A stretch of DNA of 55,809 bases from SZUA-448 sp045627185 (GTDB taxonomy: Bacteria > Bacillota > Clostridia > Lachnospirales > Lachnospiraceae). The position numbers and the translations under genes are program-made. Shown here piece by piece: positions 32,542 to 40,311 of the stretch. Position 1 is the stretch's first letter, and every line of letters begins with the position of its first letter. The notes beneath the pieces were generated by a model, which worked only from the letters and a program-made list of their open reading frames with translations, was not told the DNA's origin and did not search any database. Where the stretch lies: contig JAZQNE010000045.1 of NCBI GenBank assembly GCA_045627185.1, positions 1 through 55,809 on the forward strand, given 5' to 3'.

Positions 32542-34263
32542 ATGAAAAAAATCAAAGATTTTATCCATCAAATAGAAGACGGCCTCACAGGCGACCTGAA
32601 TGCGGGAAAAACCGTTGTTTTGGTCTGCTATCTGGCATTTCTGGGGCTTCTTGAGATTTTATCTTATAAAAAAGTCGGAACGGTCGCATCCTTCACCGCA
32701 AGAATCTGGATGGCCTTCGGGGCACTCTGTTTTCTGGTTTTTCTTGTTTCTGTCGTAAAACGCACCGTAAACGATGTCAAAAACAAGGCCTGGCTCAACA
32801 TTATCGGAATCCTGATTCCCGTTGCAATACTGTTTTTCCTCATTGGAAACACACTGTTTTCAGACATCAATCCTGATGCTGCCCAGCAGGCAGCCGCAGG
32901 TCTTGATTCCTTCAAACAGCCCGACTGGAATTACACAGGCAAGGCTTTTCTCGGATATGCGTCAAGGCAGTACCTTATTGCAGCAATTCCGTCATTGTTG
33001 TTTGGCAGAAGCATCGCAATGCTTCAGCTCGGATTCGGATATCCCTTTATTATAGGCCTTGTAATGCTGTACTTTTCTGCCCGCGACTGGAGCAAAAAAG
33101 AAGGCATCTCGGAAAAATATGCGATTATCCCTGTTCTCACATTCCTTAGTTTCAGTTTTATCACCGAATATTACATGAACTTCGAACAGGCCATCACACC
33201 GGTCGCCCTTACAATGATATCCCTTGCGCTTTTTATGCGTCTTTACCTTCATCCCGATGCCATCACAGTCATTGCCTTCGGATGGGTTATTAACCTGATC
33301 TGCAATTCCTACACACCCGTCATTGCAAGCCTTGGACTGCTTGTTGCGGCACTCGGCGTTCTGATTCTTTTCACGCTCACCGGTCGTCTGAAAGACAGAA
33401 AAATCACCCTGCCCGCAACGCTTATTCTTTACTCGGGTGTCATGCTCTTCGCAACCACGCTCGGAAAGCGCTCCGACAGGCTTCTTTCCTTCAGAAAGGA
33501 CACTCCGCTTCTCAAATCAATTTGGGAATCCTGGAGCGAGTTTTTCATGAACAAAAACGCCTGGTTTTTAGGGCTTTTCTCAACAATTGTGCTGGCCTAC
33601 ATCGTTTTGTCCTTTATTGCAAGATTAACCTTCTGGGATTTCATGGTTTCCTGCTGGACACTTGGCGTAATCGTATTTTCAAACATCCTTGAAGGCTACA
33701 CATCCTACCAGAAATGCTGGATTCTCCAGCGAAACATGATAATCCTGCCGGTCCTTGCGCTGACAATATTCATGGCCGCCGTCCGTCTGCTTAAACGGCA
33801 TTCGATTAAACTCAAACCCATAATGCCCGTAATATGGGCCGTCTTTATGCTGGCTCTCTTTATCTGCAGGCTTTTCACTCCGCACCAGTCCTTCACTTAC
33901 TTCAAGTTCATCCAGCCTGTCAAGTACATGTACAGCTACATGGAAGAAACCCTGAAGGAAAACGGCCTGACTCCCGAAGATAAATTCACGGTTGTCCTCT
34001 ACACCGAAAGCAGCCTTTGCACCAACATAAAGGACTATGCAAAATATTTCTATCCGAATGCCGAAACTTATGCCGAAAAGACGGATGCCATCAATCCCGG
34101 CCCTGTTTTCACACAGAAAACCTTCGTATTTTCGCAGGATAAAACGCTTGGTGCTTTTGCGGACACAACAGGCAAGATTGATTCCAAAAGCTACAAAAAT
34201 GCAAGATACAGCGCCGATATCACCTGGTATCGTCTCACCGTCAGCGCGAATTCCGGTAAATAA
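32542..34263 (+). CDS. Large polytopic membrane protein, GT-C-like, unknown function
   Basis: A 573-aa protein with about 11-13 transmembrane segments. After helix 3 comes an outward loop with SDINPDAAQQAAAG, which resembles the acidic first loop of GT-C glycosyltransferases. A soluble extracytoplasmic tail of about 120 residues follows the last helix (near residue 455). These features suggest a polyprenyl-phosphate-sugar-dependent transferase, but no family signature is certain. The start at 32542 has AAAGGA upstream and lies one base after the MFS stop; an in-frame start within the MFS gene is less likely. A weak stem (CATGGCAGAAG region) follows the gene. Confidence 0.6.
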   Translation: MKKIKDFIHQIEDGLTGDLNAGKTVVLVCYLAFLGLLEILSYKKVGTVASFTARIWMAFGALCFLVFLVSVVKRTVNDVKNKAWLNIIGILIPVAILFFLIGNTLFSDINPDAAQQAAAGLDSFKQPDWNYTGKAFLGYASRQYLIAAIPSLLFGRSIAMLQLGFGYPFIIGLVMLYFSARDWSKKEGISEKYAIIPVLTFLSFSFITEYYMNFEQAITPVALTMISLALFMRLYLHPDAITVIAFGWVINLICNSYTPVIASLGLLVAALGVLILFTLTGRLKDRKITLPATLILYSGVMLFATTLGKRSDRLLSFRKDTPLLKSIWESWSEFFMNKNAWFLGLFSTIVLAYIVLSFIARLTFWDFMVSCWTLGVIVFSNILEGYTSYQKCWILQRNMIILPVLALTIFMAAVRLLKRHSIKLKPIMPVIWAVFMLALFICRLFTPHQSFTYFKFIQPVKYMYSYMEETLKENGLTPEDKFTVVLYTESSLCTNIKDYAKYFYPNAETYAEKTDAINPGPVFTQKTFVFSQDKTLGAFADTTGKIDSKSYKNARYSADITWYRLTVSANSGK

Positions 34264-34353
34264 CATGGCAGAAGCATAATACTTCCATGCAAAATAAAAA
34301 CTCAAAGGAGCATCTCCGGAAATTGTTTCATATACCCGGACGCACATTTAATT

Positions 34354-34662
34354 ATGATTAACCTTCTTGAAGCAGCAATGATTTTTTGCTGGGGTCTTTC
34401 CTGGCCCGTTTCAATTTACAAATCCTACACATCACGCACTGCCAAGGGTAAAAGTGTTGTTTTTGAGGTATTCATCCTTATCGGCTACATCTGCGGAATC
34501 GTAAGAAAATTTCTGCAGGTTGCAACCGGCGAGCACTTTGACTGGCTGTTTTACCTTGCATTCGTGTTTTATTTCATAAATCTCACGGCAGTTACCATAG
34601 ATATGCTGTTATGGTTCCGAAACAGAAAGCTGGACAGGCAGGAGGCACAGATAAATGGATAA
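34354..34662 (+). CDS. PQ-loop-like small membrane protein
   Basis: A 102-aa protein with three hydrophobic helices. The opening segment ICWG-type helix followed by SWPVSIYKSYTSRTAKGKS is the pattern of the PQ-loop/SemiSWEET half-transporters, in which a conserved Pro and Lys/Arg end the first helix. Such proteins act as homodimers for sugars or amino acids, although function is unproved for this bacterial subgroup. There is no good ribosome site at the ATG, which may lower expression. Its end overlaps the miaA start by eight bases, so the two genes are translationally linked. Confidence 0.7.
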   Translation: MINLLEAAMIFCWGLSWPVSIYKSYTSRTAKGKSVVFEVFILIGYICGIVRKFLQVATGEHFDWLFYLAFVFYFINLTAVTIDMLLWFRNRKLDRQEAQING

Positions 34663-35548
34663 ACTCATTGTAATTGCCGGAACAAACGCGTCCGGAAAAA
34701 GCGGCCTGGGAATTGAACTTGCAAAGCATTATTCCGCGGAAATTGTGTCTGCCGACTCAAGGCAGGTATTCAAAGGTCTTGACCTTGGTTCCGGAAAAGT
34801 CACACCGGAAGAAATGCAGGGTGTTCCTCATCACCTTCTTGATGTAGCAGAGCCCAATGCCTTCTTCTCACTCAAGAACTATCAGGCGCTTGCCTACGAT
34901 GCAATAGACGATATCCTTTCGCGCGGTGTAACCCCCTTTCTTGTGGGCGGCACCGGACTCTACGTCAATTCCGTTGTTGACGGCTACAACATAAATGCAG
35001 CCGAAACCTCACCCGAACTTAGGGCGAGCATAGAAAAGAAGCCTCTTTCTGAGCTTATTGATATTCTCCGTGAGAAAAATCCAGTTCTTCTTGATACGCT
35101 TGACCTTTGTAACAAGCGCCGCGTTGAGCGTGCCGTAGAAAAAACGCTTGCGGGCGTGACAGGTGAGCAGCAGAGCAAACCCCGTTACGAAACGCTTGTG
35201 CTTGGCGTTACATGGCCTCGCGAGGTGCTTTATGAACGCATCCGCGAACGTCTTGACAGACGCCTTGCCCAGGGAATGATTGAAGAAGTCGAAACCTTAC
35301 GCAAAAATGGCGCAACAGATGATTTTCTCTACAAACTGGGCCTTGAATACCGTTATATCCTTATGTATCTTCGCGGCCAGTTTAATGATTTCGATGCATT
35401 CTATAACAAGCTTTTCATGGAAATCAGGCATCTTGCAAAGGAACAGATGACATGGTTCCGTAAGCGCAACGATATGCACTGGATCGATATGCAAAATAAA
35501 CCCATCGACCAGGCAGAGCGCCTGATTGACAGGTTTATCAACAGTTAA
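34655..35548 (+). CDS. miaA: tRNA dimethylallyltransferase MiaA
   Basis: Adds a dimethylallyl group to A37 of tRNAs reading UNN codons, the first step toward ms2i6A. The P-loop GTNASGKS (9-16), the DSRQVF substrate motif, the GVPHHLLDV segment and LVGGTGLYV are diagnostic. A later TWFRKRNDMHWID segment matches the C-terminal end of MiaA. At 297 aa it is of normal length. An AGGAGG site lies within the end of the upstream small membrane-protein gene. The gene is the last of the plus-strand run and converges with a membrane-protein gene; no strong terminator is seen in the 48-nt gap. Confidence 0.95.
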   Translation: MDKLIVIAGTNASGKSGLGIELAKHYSAEIVSADSRQVFKGLDLGSGKVTPEEMQGVPHHLLDVAEPNAFFSLKNYQALAYDAIDDILSRGVTPFLVGGTGLYVNSVVDGYNINAAETSPELRASIEKKPLSELIDILREKNPVLLDTLDLCNKRRVERAVEKTLAGVTGEQQSKPRYETLVLGVTWPREVLYERIRERLDRRLAQGMIEEVETLRKNGATDDFLYKLGLEYRYILMYLRGQFNDFDAFYNKLFMEIRHLAKEQMTWFRKRNDMHWIDMQNKPIDQAERLIDRFINS

Positions 35549-35596
35549 TATTCTGTTTTAAGAACGGTTATCTGCCGGCTTTTGACCTGAAAACTG

Positions 35597-36067
35597 TCAT
35601 TCACCGTCAGCCTTTGCGCTTCTGTATGTAATGTAAATATGTCCGATTCCGAACAGAATAGCGGCAAATACAAGGAACCAATGCTGCAGCAGCAGACCCG
35701 AAATCAGAAAAATCAACGTTGGAACGATGGCCAGGACAAGACTTCTGTCCATCGTTTTTTTATGTTCGTAAAGACACCATACAATAACATAAACAATGAG
35801 AAGAACAAGGTCCAAGAGCACATGCACAATAAAAAGGTCTGCGCTTTTATAACCAAACTCAAAGTCTTCGCAGCCAATCGGGAACAGCATCAGGAACATT
35901 GACGCATAGCGCCCGATCTGCTCACAGATAAACAGCACCCTGTTATGATACTTGTCACCAATATCTTCACCCTTATGCCTTATAGAGTAAATAATGTTTG
36001 GAATAAAAATAATAACAAGTACAACCGCGTTAAAGGTGTTAATCATTCCCCATTCAAATTCAGGCAT
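35597..36067 (-). CDS. Small polytopic membrane protein of unknown function
   Basis: A 156-aa protein with four or five hydrophobic helices and short charged loops (RHKGEDIGDKYHNR near 29, YEHKKTMDR near 100). A GGGAGGT ribosome site precedes the ATG. It lies 31 bases after the TerD-fusion gene and may share its transcript. I see no diagnostic motif; a conserved role in envelope maintenance would be a guess. Confidence 0.65.
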   Translation of the reverse strand: MPEFEWGMINTFNAVVLVIIFIPNIIYSIRHKGEDIGDKYHNRVLFICEQIGRYASMFLMLFPIGCEDFEFGYKSADLFIVHVLLDLVLLIVYVIVWCLYEHKKTMDRSLVLAIVPTLIFLISGLLLQHWFLVFAAILFGIGHIYITYRSAKADGE

Positions 36068-36098
36068 TTCTTCTACCTCCCTGTCCTATATTATTCAT

Positions 36099-38147
36099 TT
36101 ACATTATTGCCATGATTTTCTCCGTATCAAAGCTTCTGATCTGTGTAGCGCCGGGTTTGAGCTGAATTTCCCTGTCTGAAACCACAATATCAGCCTCAGA
36201 AGGATTGTCGGTAATTTCACCCGCGAGCAGCGTAAAGAAACTGTACACATTTATTATTGACGTAACGTCAAAATAGTCAAGCAGAAACTCATACTGAGCC
36301 ATACCGGCAACTTTGAAATTTGCTGCATCGGCGCAGTTCAGCCAGATCATTTCCATCTCCTGAAGGTCAATCGCAAACATATATGCAAAGTTGCTGTCCG
36401 CACTGATTGTAAACGATGATCTCACGGTCTTCGGCTCGAAAATTTCACCCGAATTCGGCTTTTGACGAAGCATATAGCCTGCCTTGCAGAAGCAGTCATT
36501 AAAATTACCTTTTGAATAGATATTGTCACAGAACACAAGATATCTGATCTGCGGAAACTTCTTTCGTATTCCGTCAATATTGATATCAAAGAATTCCGAA
36601 CCGCCGTTAAAACCGGATGTTTCATCGCCCGAGAATGTAATTGCGGAAGACTGACTGTTAGCCATTGTACGCCATGAAAACTCTACAGAACCGCCGGCCG
36701 GGTCAATTCCGATTACGGAAAGGTCAATATCGTGAACCATCTCCCAATATGTGAAAGCACGTATGGTTCCGGCATTTTCTTCAAGTTTGACTCTGGAGCC
36801 CTTTGTAAGGGTTCCGTATCCGCCCATTGAAGTATTTTCCTGAATCGGAAGGGCTATCATCTTCATTGCTTCATCAACGTAAACCTTTCCGAGTTTCTTT
36901 TCATAACGTTTCGTAACAGCCTGTTTTACGGTTTCAAGCAGAAGTCTTCCGATTTCTGCCGGAACAACAGAACGTCTGCGTTCCGCCTCTTCAACACTTT
37001 CCCTGTGCTGAACCAGTCTGTTGTATCTTGTAAACTTGAAAGAACGTCTTCCGACAGTATCTTTCTGATGCGAATATTTCAGTAAAAGCTGAAGCAGAAT
37101 AATTCCGTTTGAGGATTTTACATTACTGATTACGGTCTGAACATCGGCATCATTTTGACATCTGCTCAGAATAAAGTCAATGTTTCTAAGCAATGCGCCG
37201 CTGCCTTTTCCGTCAAGCATTGTATGAATGGCGCGCTCAATATCACCGTTTGCAAGTGCAGCCTCAAAATCGGAATAAACCGACCCGTTCCCCTTATTTC
37301 TCATGCACTGTACAAAGCTTTCTCCAATAGCATTCTTGGGTTTGTAATGAATATGGTGAAGCAGGCCGCACCAAAATGCTTTTTTCTCAAAGCATGTACG
37401 AAGGTCACATGTTTTGTCCGTCATAAGCCTGTCAATCACATGTGAAATGAACTTTCTGTCCTGATTTTTAAGGTTGAGCTTCCGGCAGCCGTTGCCACCG
37501 TAATAATAATAATAATAATTTATCCAGTCCGTAAGCTTATAAACGTCCGAAAGGACAAGCATGTCCGCAAGATCCTCACAATGAGTATCTGCCATAAGTC
37601 TTATTGTAGTATTTTTCGAAGCACATGATTTAACAGCAAGGCCGTATTCCTTAATCACATCCAGAAGGAAGCAATACTGTCTTTCATTGAGCGGTCTTGT
37701 GCCCTTGAGAAGGTCCAGGGCAATTGACTTTGCAACATCCTCAGCCTCTTTTTCGGAGAGGATTGAAAAGTTAACGGGCTTAACATCTTCATCAAGCTTC
37801 TGTCTTTCATAAAGCTGCTCAAGAATCGAATGACGCGGCTCATCAAAATTACCGAAACCATATGTTACAACATAACTGACAAGCTGGTCAAAAAGCAGTT
37901 CATCCGGGCTGAGTGCGCGCACGCTTTCGGGAAATCCCTTGTAGAAAGGTGCAGGAACCATCTTTCCCAGCATATTTGCGACAAATCCGAGATGTTGTTT
38001 GCAGGCATATTTTCCGCCCGAAACAATTTTCACCCCATAAAGAGCATAAAGCGAATAGGCGCTCTCAAAAGCGTCTTTCTCTTCGGCATCGTTTTCACTT
38101 ACAAGATAATGTTTATCAAACAGGTATTCCTTTAACATTTTTTTCAT
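36099..38147 (-). CDS. Large protein with C-terminal TerD-like domain
   Basis: A 682-aa cytoplasmic protein. The last ~210 residues match the TerD fold: HDIDLSVIGIDPAGGSVEFSW, an acidic SGDETSGFNGGSEFFDINIDGI stretch and a strand with VFCDNIYSKGNF. TerD domains bind Ca2+ and belong to stress systems (tellurite, phage, oxidative). The first ~470 residues are mostly helical, with no recognised family, and hold a six-tyrosine run. TerC, TerB and the other ter genes are not nearby, so it is a stand-alone member. AAGGGG precedes the ATG. A promoter at 38321-38348 and a leader of about 170 nt with a terminator-like hairpin suggest regulated expression. Confidence 0.7.
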   Translation of the reverse strand: MKKMLKEYLFDKHYLVSENDAEEKDAFESAYSLYALYGVKIVSGGKYACKQHLGFVANMLGKMVPAPFYKGFPESVRALSPDELLFDQLVSYVVTYGFGNFDEPRHSILEQLYERQKLDEDVKPVNFSILSEKEAEDVAKSIALDLLKGTRPLNERQYCFLLDVIKEYGLAVKSCASKNTTIRLMADTHCEDLADMLVLSDVYKLTDWINYYYYYYGGNGCRKLNLKNQDRKFISHVIDRLMTDKTCDLRTCFEKKAFWCGLLHHIHYKPKNAIGESFVQCMRNKGNGSVYSDFEAALANGDIERAIHTMLDGKGSGALLRNIDFILSRCQNDADVQTVISNVKSSNGIILLQLLLKYSHQKDTVGRRSFKFTRYNRLVQHRESVEEAERRRSVVPAEIGRLLLETVKQAVTKRYEKKLGKVYVDEAMKMIALPIQENTSMGGYGTLTKGSRVKLEENAGTIRAFTYWEMVHDIDLSVIGIDPAGGSVEFSWRTMANSQSSAITFSGDETSGFNGGSEFFDINIDGIRKKFPQIRYLVFCDNIYSKGNFNDCFCKAGYMLRQKPNSGEIFEPKTVRSSFTISADSNFAYMFAIDLQEMEMIWLNCADAANFKVAGMAQYEFLLDYFDVTSIINVYSFFTLLAGEITDNPSEADIVVSDREIQLKPGATQIRSFDTEKIMAIM
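37501..37520 (-). repeat. TAT trinucleotide microsatellite coding for poly-Tyr
   Basis: A short (TAA/TAT)n tract encodes five consecutive TAT Tyr codons, then TAC, inside the TerD-fusion gene. Slippage would change the Tyr count without breaking the frame. Confidence 0.7.
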
Positions 38148-38184
38148 ATGTTACCCCTTAATACGCCTTTTGAGACTCACCCGG

Positions 38185-38254
38185 CTGCCCCTATTAACCG
38201 CCGGTCCGCTCTCAGGCCCGATAAAAATGTAGGGCAGTCACCTTCGGCTGCCCT
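38185..38254 (-). promoter_or_regulatory. Terminator-like hairpin with competing arm in the TerD-gene leader
   Basis: AGGGCAG and CTGCCCT (38231-38237 and 38248-38254) form a hairpin followed on the minus strand by ACATTTTTAT. A second GGGGCAG at 38191-38185 (minus strand) can pair with the same CTGCCCT arm. This lies between the promoter and the start codon, so it is laid out like an attenuator. No known riboswitch class was recognised. Confidence 0.4.
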
Positions 38255-38320
38255 TTGATATCATGAAATCGTGCCCCTTCAATCCAATGAGAAGTAAGGA
38301 ACACTAGCTATGACTCTGTT

Positions 38321-38348
38321 ATTATAGCATACTTTCGAAAAATGTAAA
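38321..38348 (-). promoter_or_regulatory. SigA-type extended -10 promoter of the TerD-fusion gene
   Basis: On the minus strand TTTACA (38348-38343) and a perfect TATAAT (38326-38321) are spaced 16 nt, with TGC directly before the -10 box. It starts about 65 nt past the HAD stop codon. Confidence 0.75.
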
Positions 38349-38390
38349 CCCCTCGAAAAATCAGGCCCCTCCTGTGTTGTTAACGGAATG

Positions 38391-38924
38391 TCACTGCTTT
38401 TGCTCATCATCGGAATTATATGTTCCGATGAAACGTTCCATAACCTCAGTGGTATGCATTGAGAAAATACCTGCCTCAAAAGCCTCCATAATCTCCATGT
38501 AGCTGTCATCTATGAACATAACCTCATCAAGAGCATAATTATCACGTTCAGCAATCATTTTCATGATTTTAACCTTGTTATGTCTGGTGTCTGTCGAAAT
38601 AAGGTCTCCGTGATGCTCAAAAATTCCGGGATAGCATTCGTGAAGTCTGTTGTATTTTGAGTTGTATTCGAAACTGTTGCTGCATTCGGTCAGACCGTAA
38701 ACCTTAACGCCCTGCTGGCGTGCAAGAATGTTTACAAGGTCAAAAACGCCCTTCGGTGCAATACAGTTGATGTATGCATTGTGATTGATGTTGTATTTAA
38801 GCCAGTTATCGTAATCAAATGCGCCTACCATACGTTTTCCGTTGTCATCGTACATTTTGAGGCATAATAATGTGTTATCAACATCACCAAATAATACTTT
38901 TACTTTTGCTAATTTCTTTTCCAT
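38391..38924 (-). CDS. HAD-like hydrolase
   Basis: A 177-aa protein with the HAD motif I VLFGDVDNTLL, in which the catalytic DxDxT pattern is kept (D-V-D-N-T). A motif IV-like VMFIDDSYMEIMEA follows. The cap is short. GGAG seven bases upstream supports the start at 38924; an alternative start lies four codons earlier. It follows the methyltransferase gene by 15 bases and is co-transcribed with it. Which phosphate ester it cleaves is unknown. It may serve nucleotide or base salvage tied to the methyltransferase, but that is a guess. Confidence 0.75.
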   Translation of the reverse strand: MEKKLAKVKVLFGDVDNTLLCLKMYDDNGKRMVGAFDYDNWLKYNINHNAYINCIAPKGVFDLVNILARQQGVKVYGLTECSNSFEYNSKYNRLHECYPGIFEHHGDLISTDTRHNKVKIMKMIAERDNYALDEVMFIDDSYMEIMEAFEAGIFSMHTTEVMERFIGTYNSDDEQKQ

Positions 38925-38939
38925 AAATAACTCCAATTT

Positions 38940-40046
38940 CTATTTTTTCTTTACAAGGAACAGGTATTCTCTTACATGTGTTTCGCGATTTCCAAGATTT
39001 CTGCACCCCTTGAAGGTATTGTACCGTCTGTCAAGCACCTTCACCGTGCCAAGACCGTTAAGCATTTCAATCATCTCTTCAATGGTGATGAAGCCTTCAT
39101 CGTTGAAGGAAATCAGAAGATACGATGCGTCAAGAAGTTCGCAGAGTTCCTGCATTTCCGCCTTTGCGGATTTGGGGAAGTTAAACGCAGATCTGTTCCA
39201 GTTTTTCGGGATACCCGACACACGGCTCATTTCAGTCGGCCGTATGTAATCATTTATCAGATTCAGCATGAAATAATTTGAGCCGTACGGGTGCTCATTG
39301 TAGGGCGGGTCAAGATACGCCAGGTCAACGTGCTGAAGGCGTTTTGCGAGCGTTTTGGCATCTTCCCGGTAAATTGTCGTGTCACATGAAAAATTGCTGA
39401 AAATCGGCATTCTGAGCTCTATATCGGCCATTATTCTGCTGAGAGCATTTTGAGCATCTCCGCCATACTGTCCGATTTTTGTTTTTGTGTTCTTGTAAAA
39501 TCCCTTGAACACACCGCTTGTATTGTTATGAACGGAAGCTTCGTAAATAAGCGGAGCAAGAAGATATGTCTTCTGCGGCTCGGAAAGTTCTTCAAGACGC
39601 TGCCTTGCGGTATCAATATACATTGCGTTTCTTGTGGTGTAGAAAACGCGCTCACCCGGCTTGATGTCGGTATCATCCTCCGGGCTGTAAAGCTCTGTAA
39701 TAAAGCCTTTTCTTAACGGGCCGCGTTCAAGTTCGTCTTTTATCCGCCGGAATGTGTCTGAAAGTGCAGGAATATCCACATCTGCGCGGTTTGCCAGATA
39801 ACACCTGTTGAGCGTTTCGGAATAACCTTCAAGATCATTCACAATCAGCTTTCCGGAATATCGTTTCAGAAACCTTGCAACTATGCCTGTTCCCGAGAAT
39901 ACATCCGCAATATCAAGCCTTGGCTTTCCAAGTTCATCACAGACATCAGTAACAGCCTTACCTATAAAGTCAAGAAGCGCGCGCTTGTTTCCAAGATAAG
40001 TGACTATCTGATCTGTCAGGTATTCGGGGTTTTCTTTTCGTTCCAT
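38940..40046 (-). CDS. D12-class DNA N6-adenine methyltransferase (solitary)
   Basis: A 368-aa methyltransferase. The D12-class opening YLGNKRALLDFI and the SAM-binding DVFSGTGIVARF are followed by the target-adenine motif IV in AYLDPPYNEHPYG. No restriction endonuclease or specificity subunit lies within reach, so it acts either as an orphan epigenetic enzyme or as the remnant of a lost R-M system. AAGGAG ten bases upstream supports the start at 40046; an in-frame start 12 codons earlier lacks one. Recognition sequence is not predictable. Confidence 0.88.
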   Translation of the reverse strand: MERKENPEYLTDQIVTYLGNKRALLDFIGKAVTDVCDELGKPRLDIADVFSGTGIVARFLKRYSGKLIVNDLEGYSETLNRCYLANRADVDIPALSDTFRRIKDELERGPLRKGFITELYSPEDDTDIKPGERVFYTTRNAMYIDTARQRLEELSEPQKTYLLAPLIYEASVHNNTSGVFKGFYKNTKTKIGQYGGDAQNALSRIMADIELRMPIFSNFSCDTTIYREDAKTLAKRLQHVDLAYLDPPYNEHPYGSNYFMLNLINDYIRPTEMSRVSGIPKNWNRSAFNFPKSAKAEMQELCELLDASYLLISFNDEGFITIEEMIEMLNGLGTVKVLDRRYNTFKGCRNLGNRETHVREYLFLVKKK

Positions 40047-40193
40047 AGTCACCGCACTCCTTTCCCGATTTATAACAACCAAAAGACCGATTTAAAACCA
40101 GCATGTTATTGCTCGTCTTTAAAGGTGTTTTGGCAACCTGTTTACTCGCTTCGCCAAGATAAAATATACTCGTTGAAACCGGCTCTGTCAATG

Positions 40194-40238
40194 AAAAAAC
40201 GAGAAAGCGGGAAAGCCGTGAGGCTTTCCCGCTCTCTC
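40194..40238 (-). terminator. Strong terminator of the LuxR-like/secreted-protein run
   Basis: GAGAAAGCGGGAAAGCC pairs with GGCTTTCCCGCTCTCTC around a GTGA loop, with one mismatch. Read on the minus strand, U residues follow (40199-40194). A second, smaller hairpin (GCGGATA/TATCCGC, about 40283-40301) precedes it just after the stop codon. Confidence 0.9.
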
Positions 40239-40311
40239 TGTGTAGTATGAATCAATACCGGTTGGATAATAGGCTGATTAATTCAGCGGATAAAGCGTAT
40301 CCGCCATCCGC

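Noticed and set aside
38160..38320. M-box or other known riboswitch in the TerD-fusion leader
   Set aside because: The GGCAGCC and CTGCCC pieces are suggestive, but the conserved core sequences of the Mg, Mn and c-di-AMP classes are absent.
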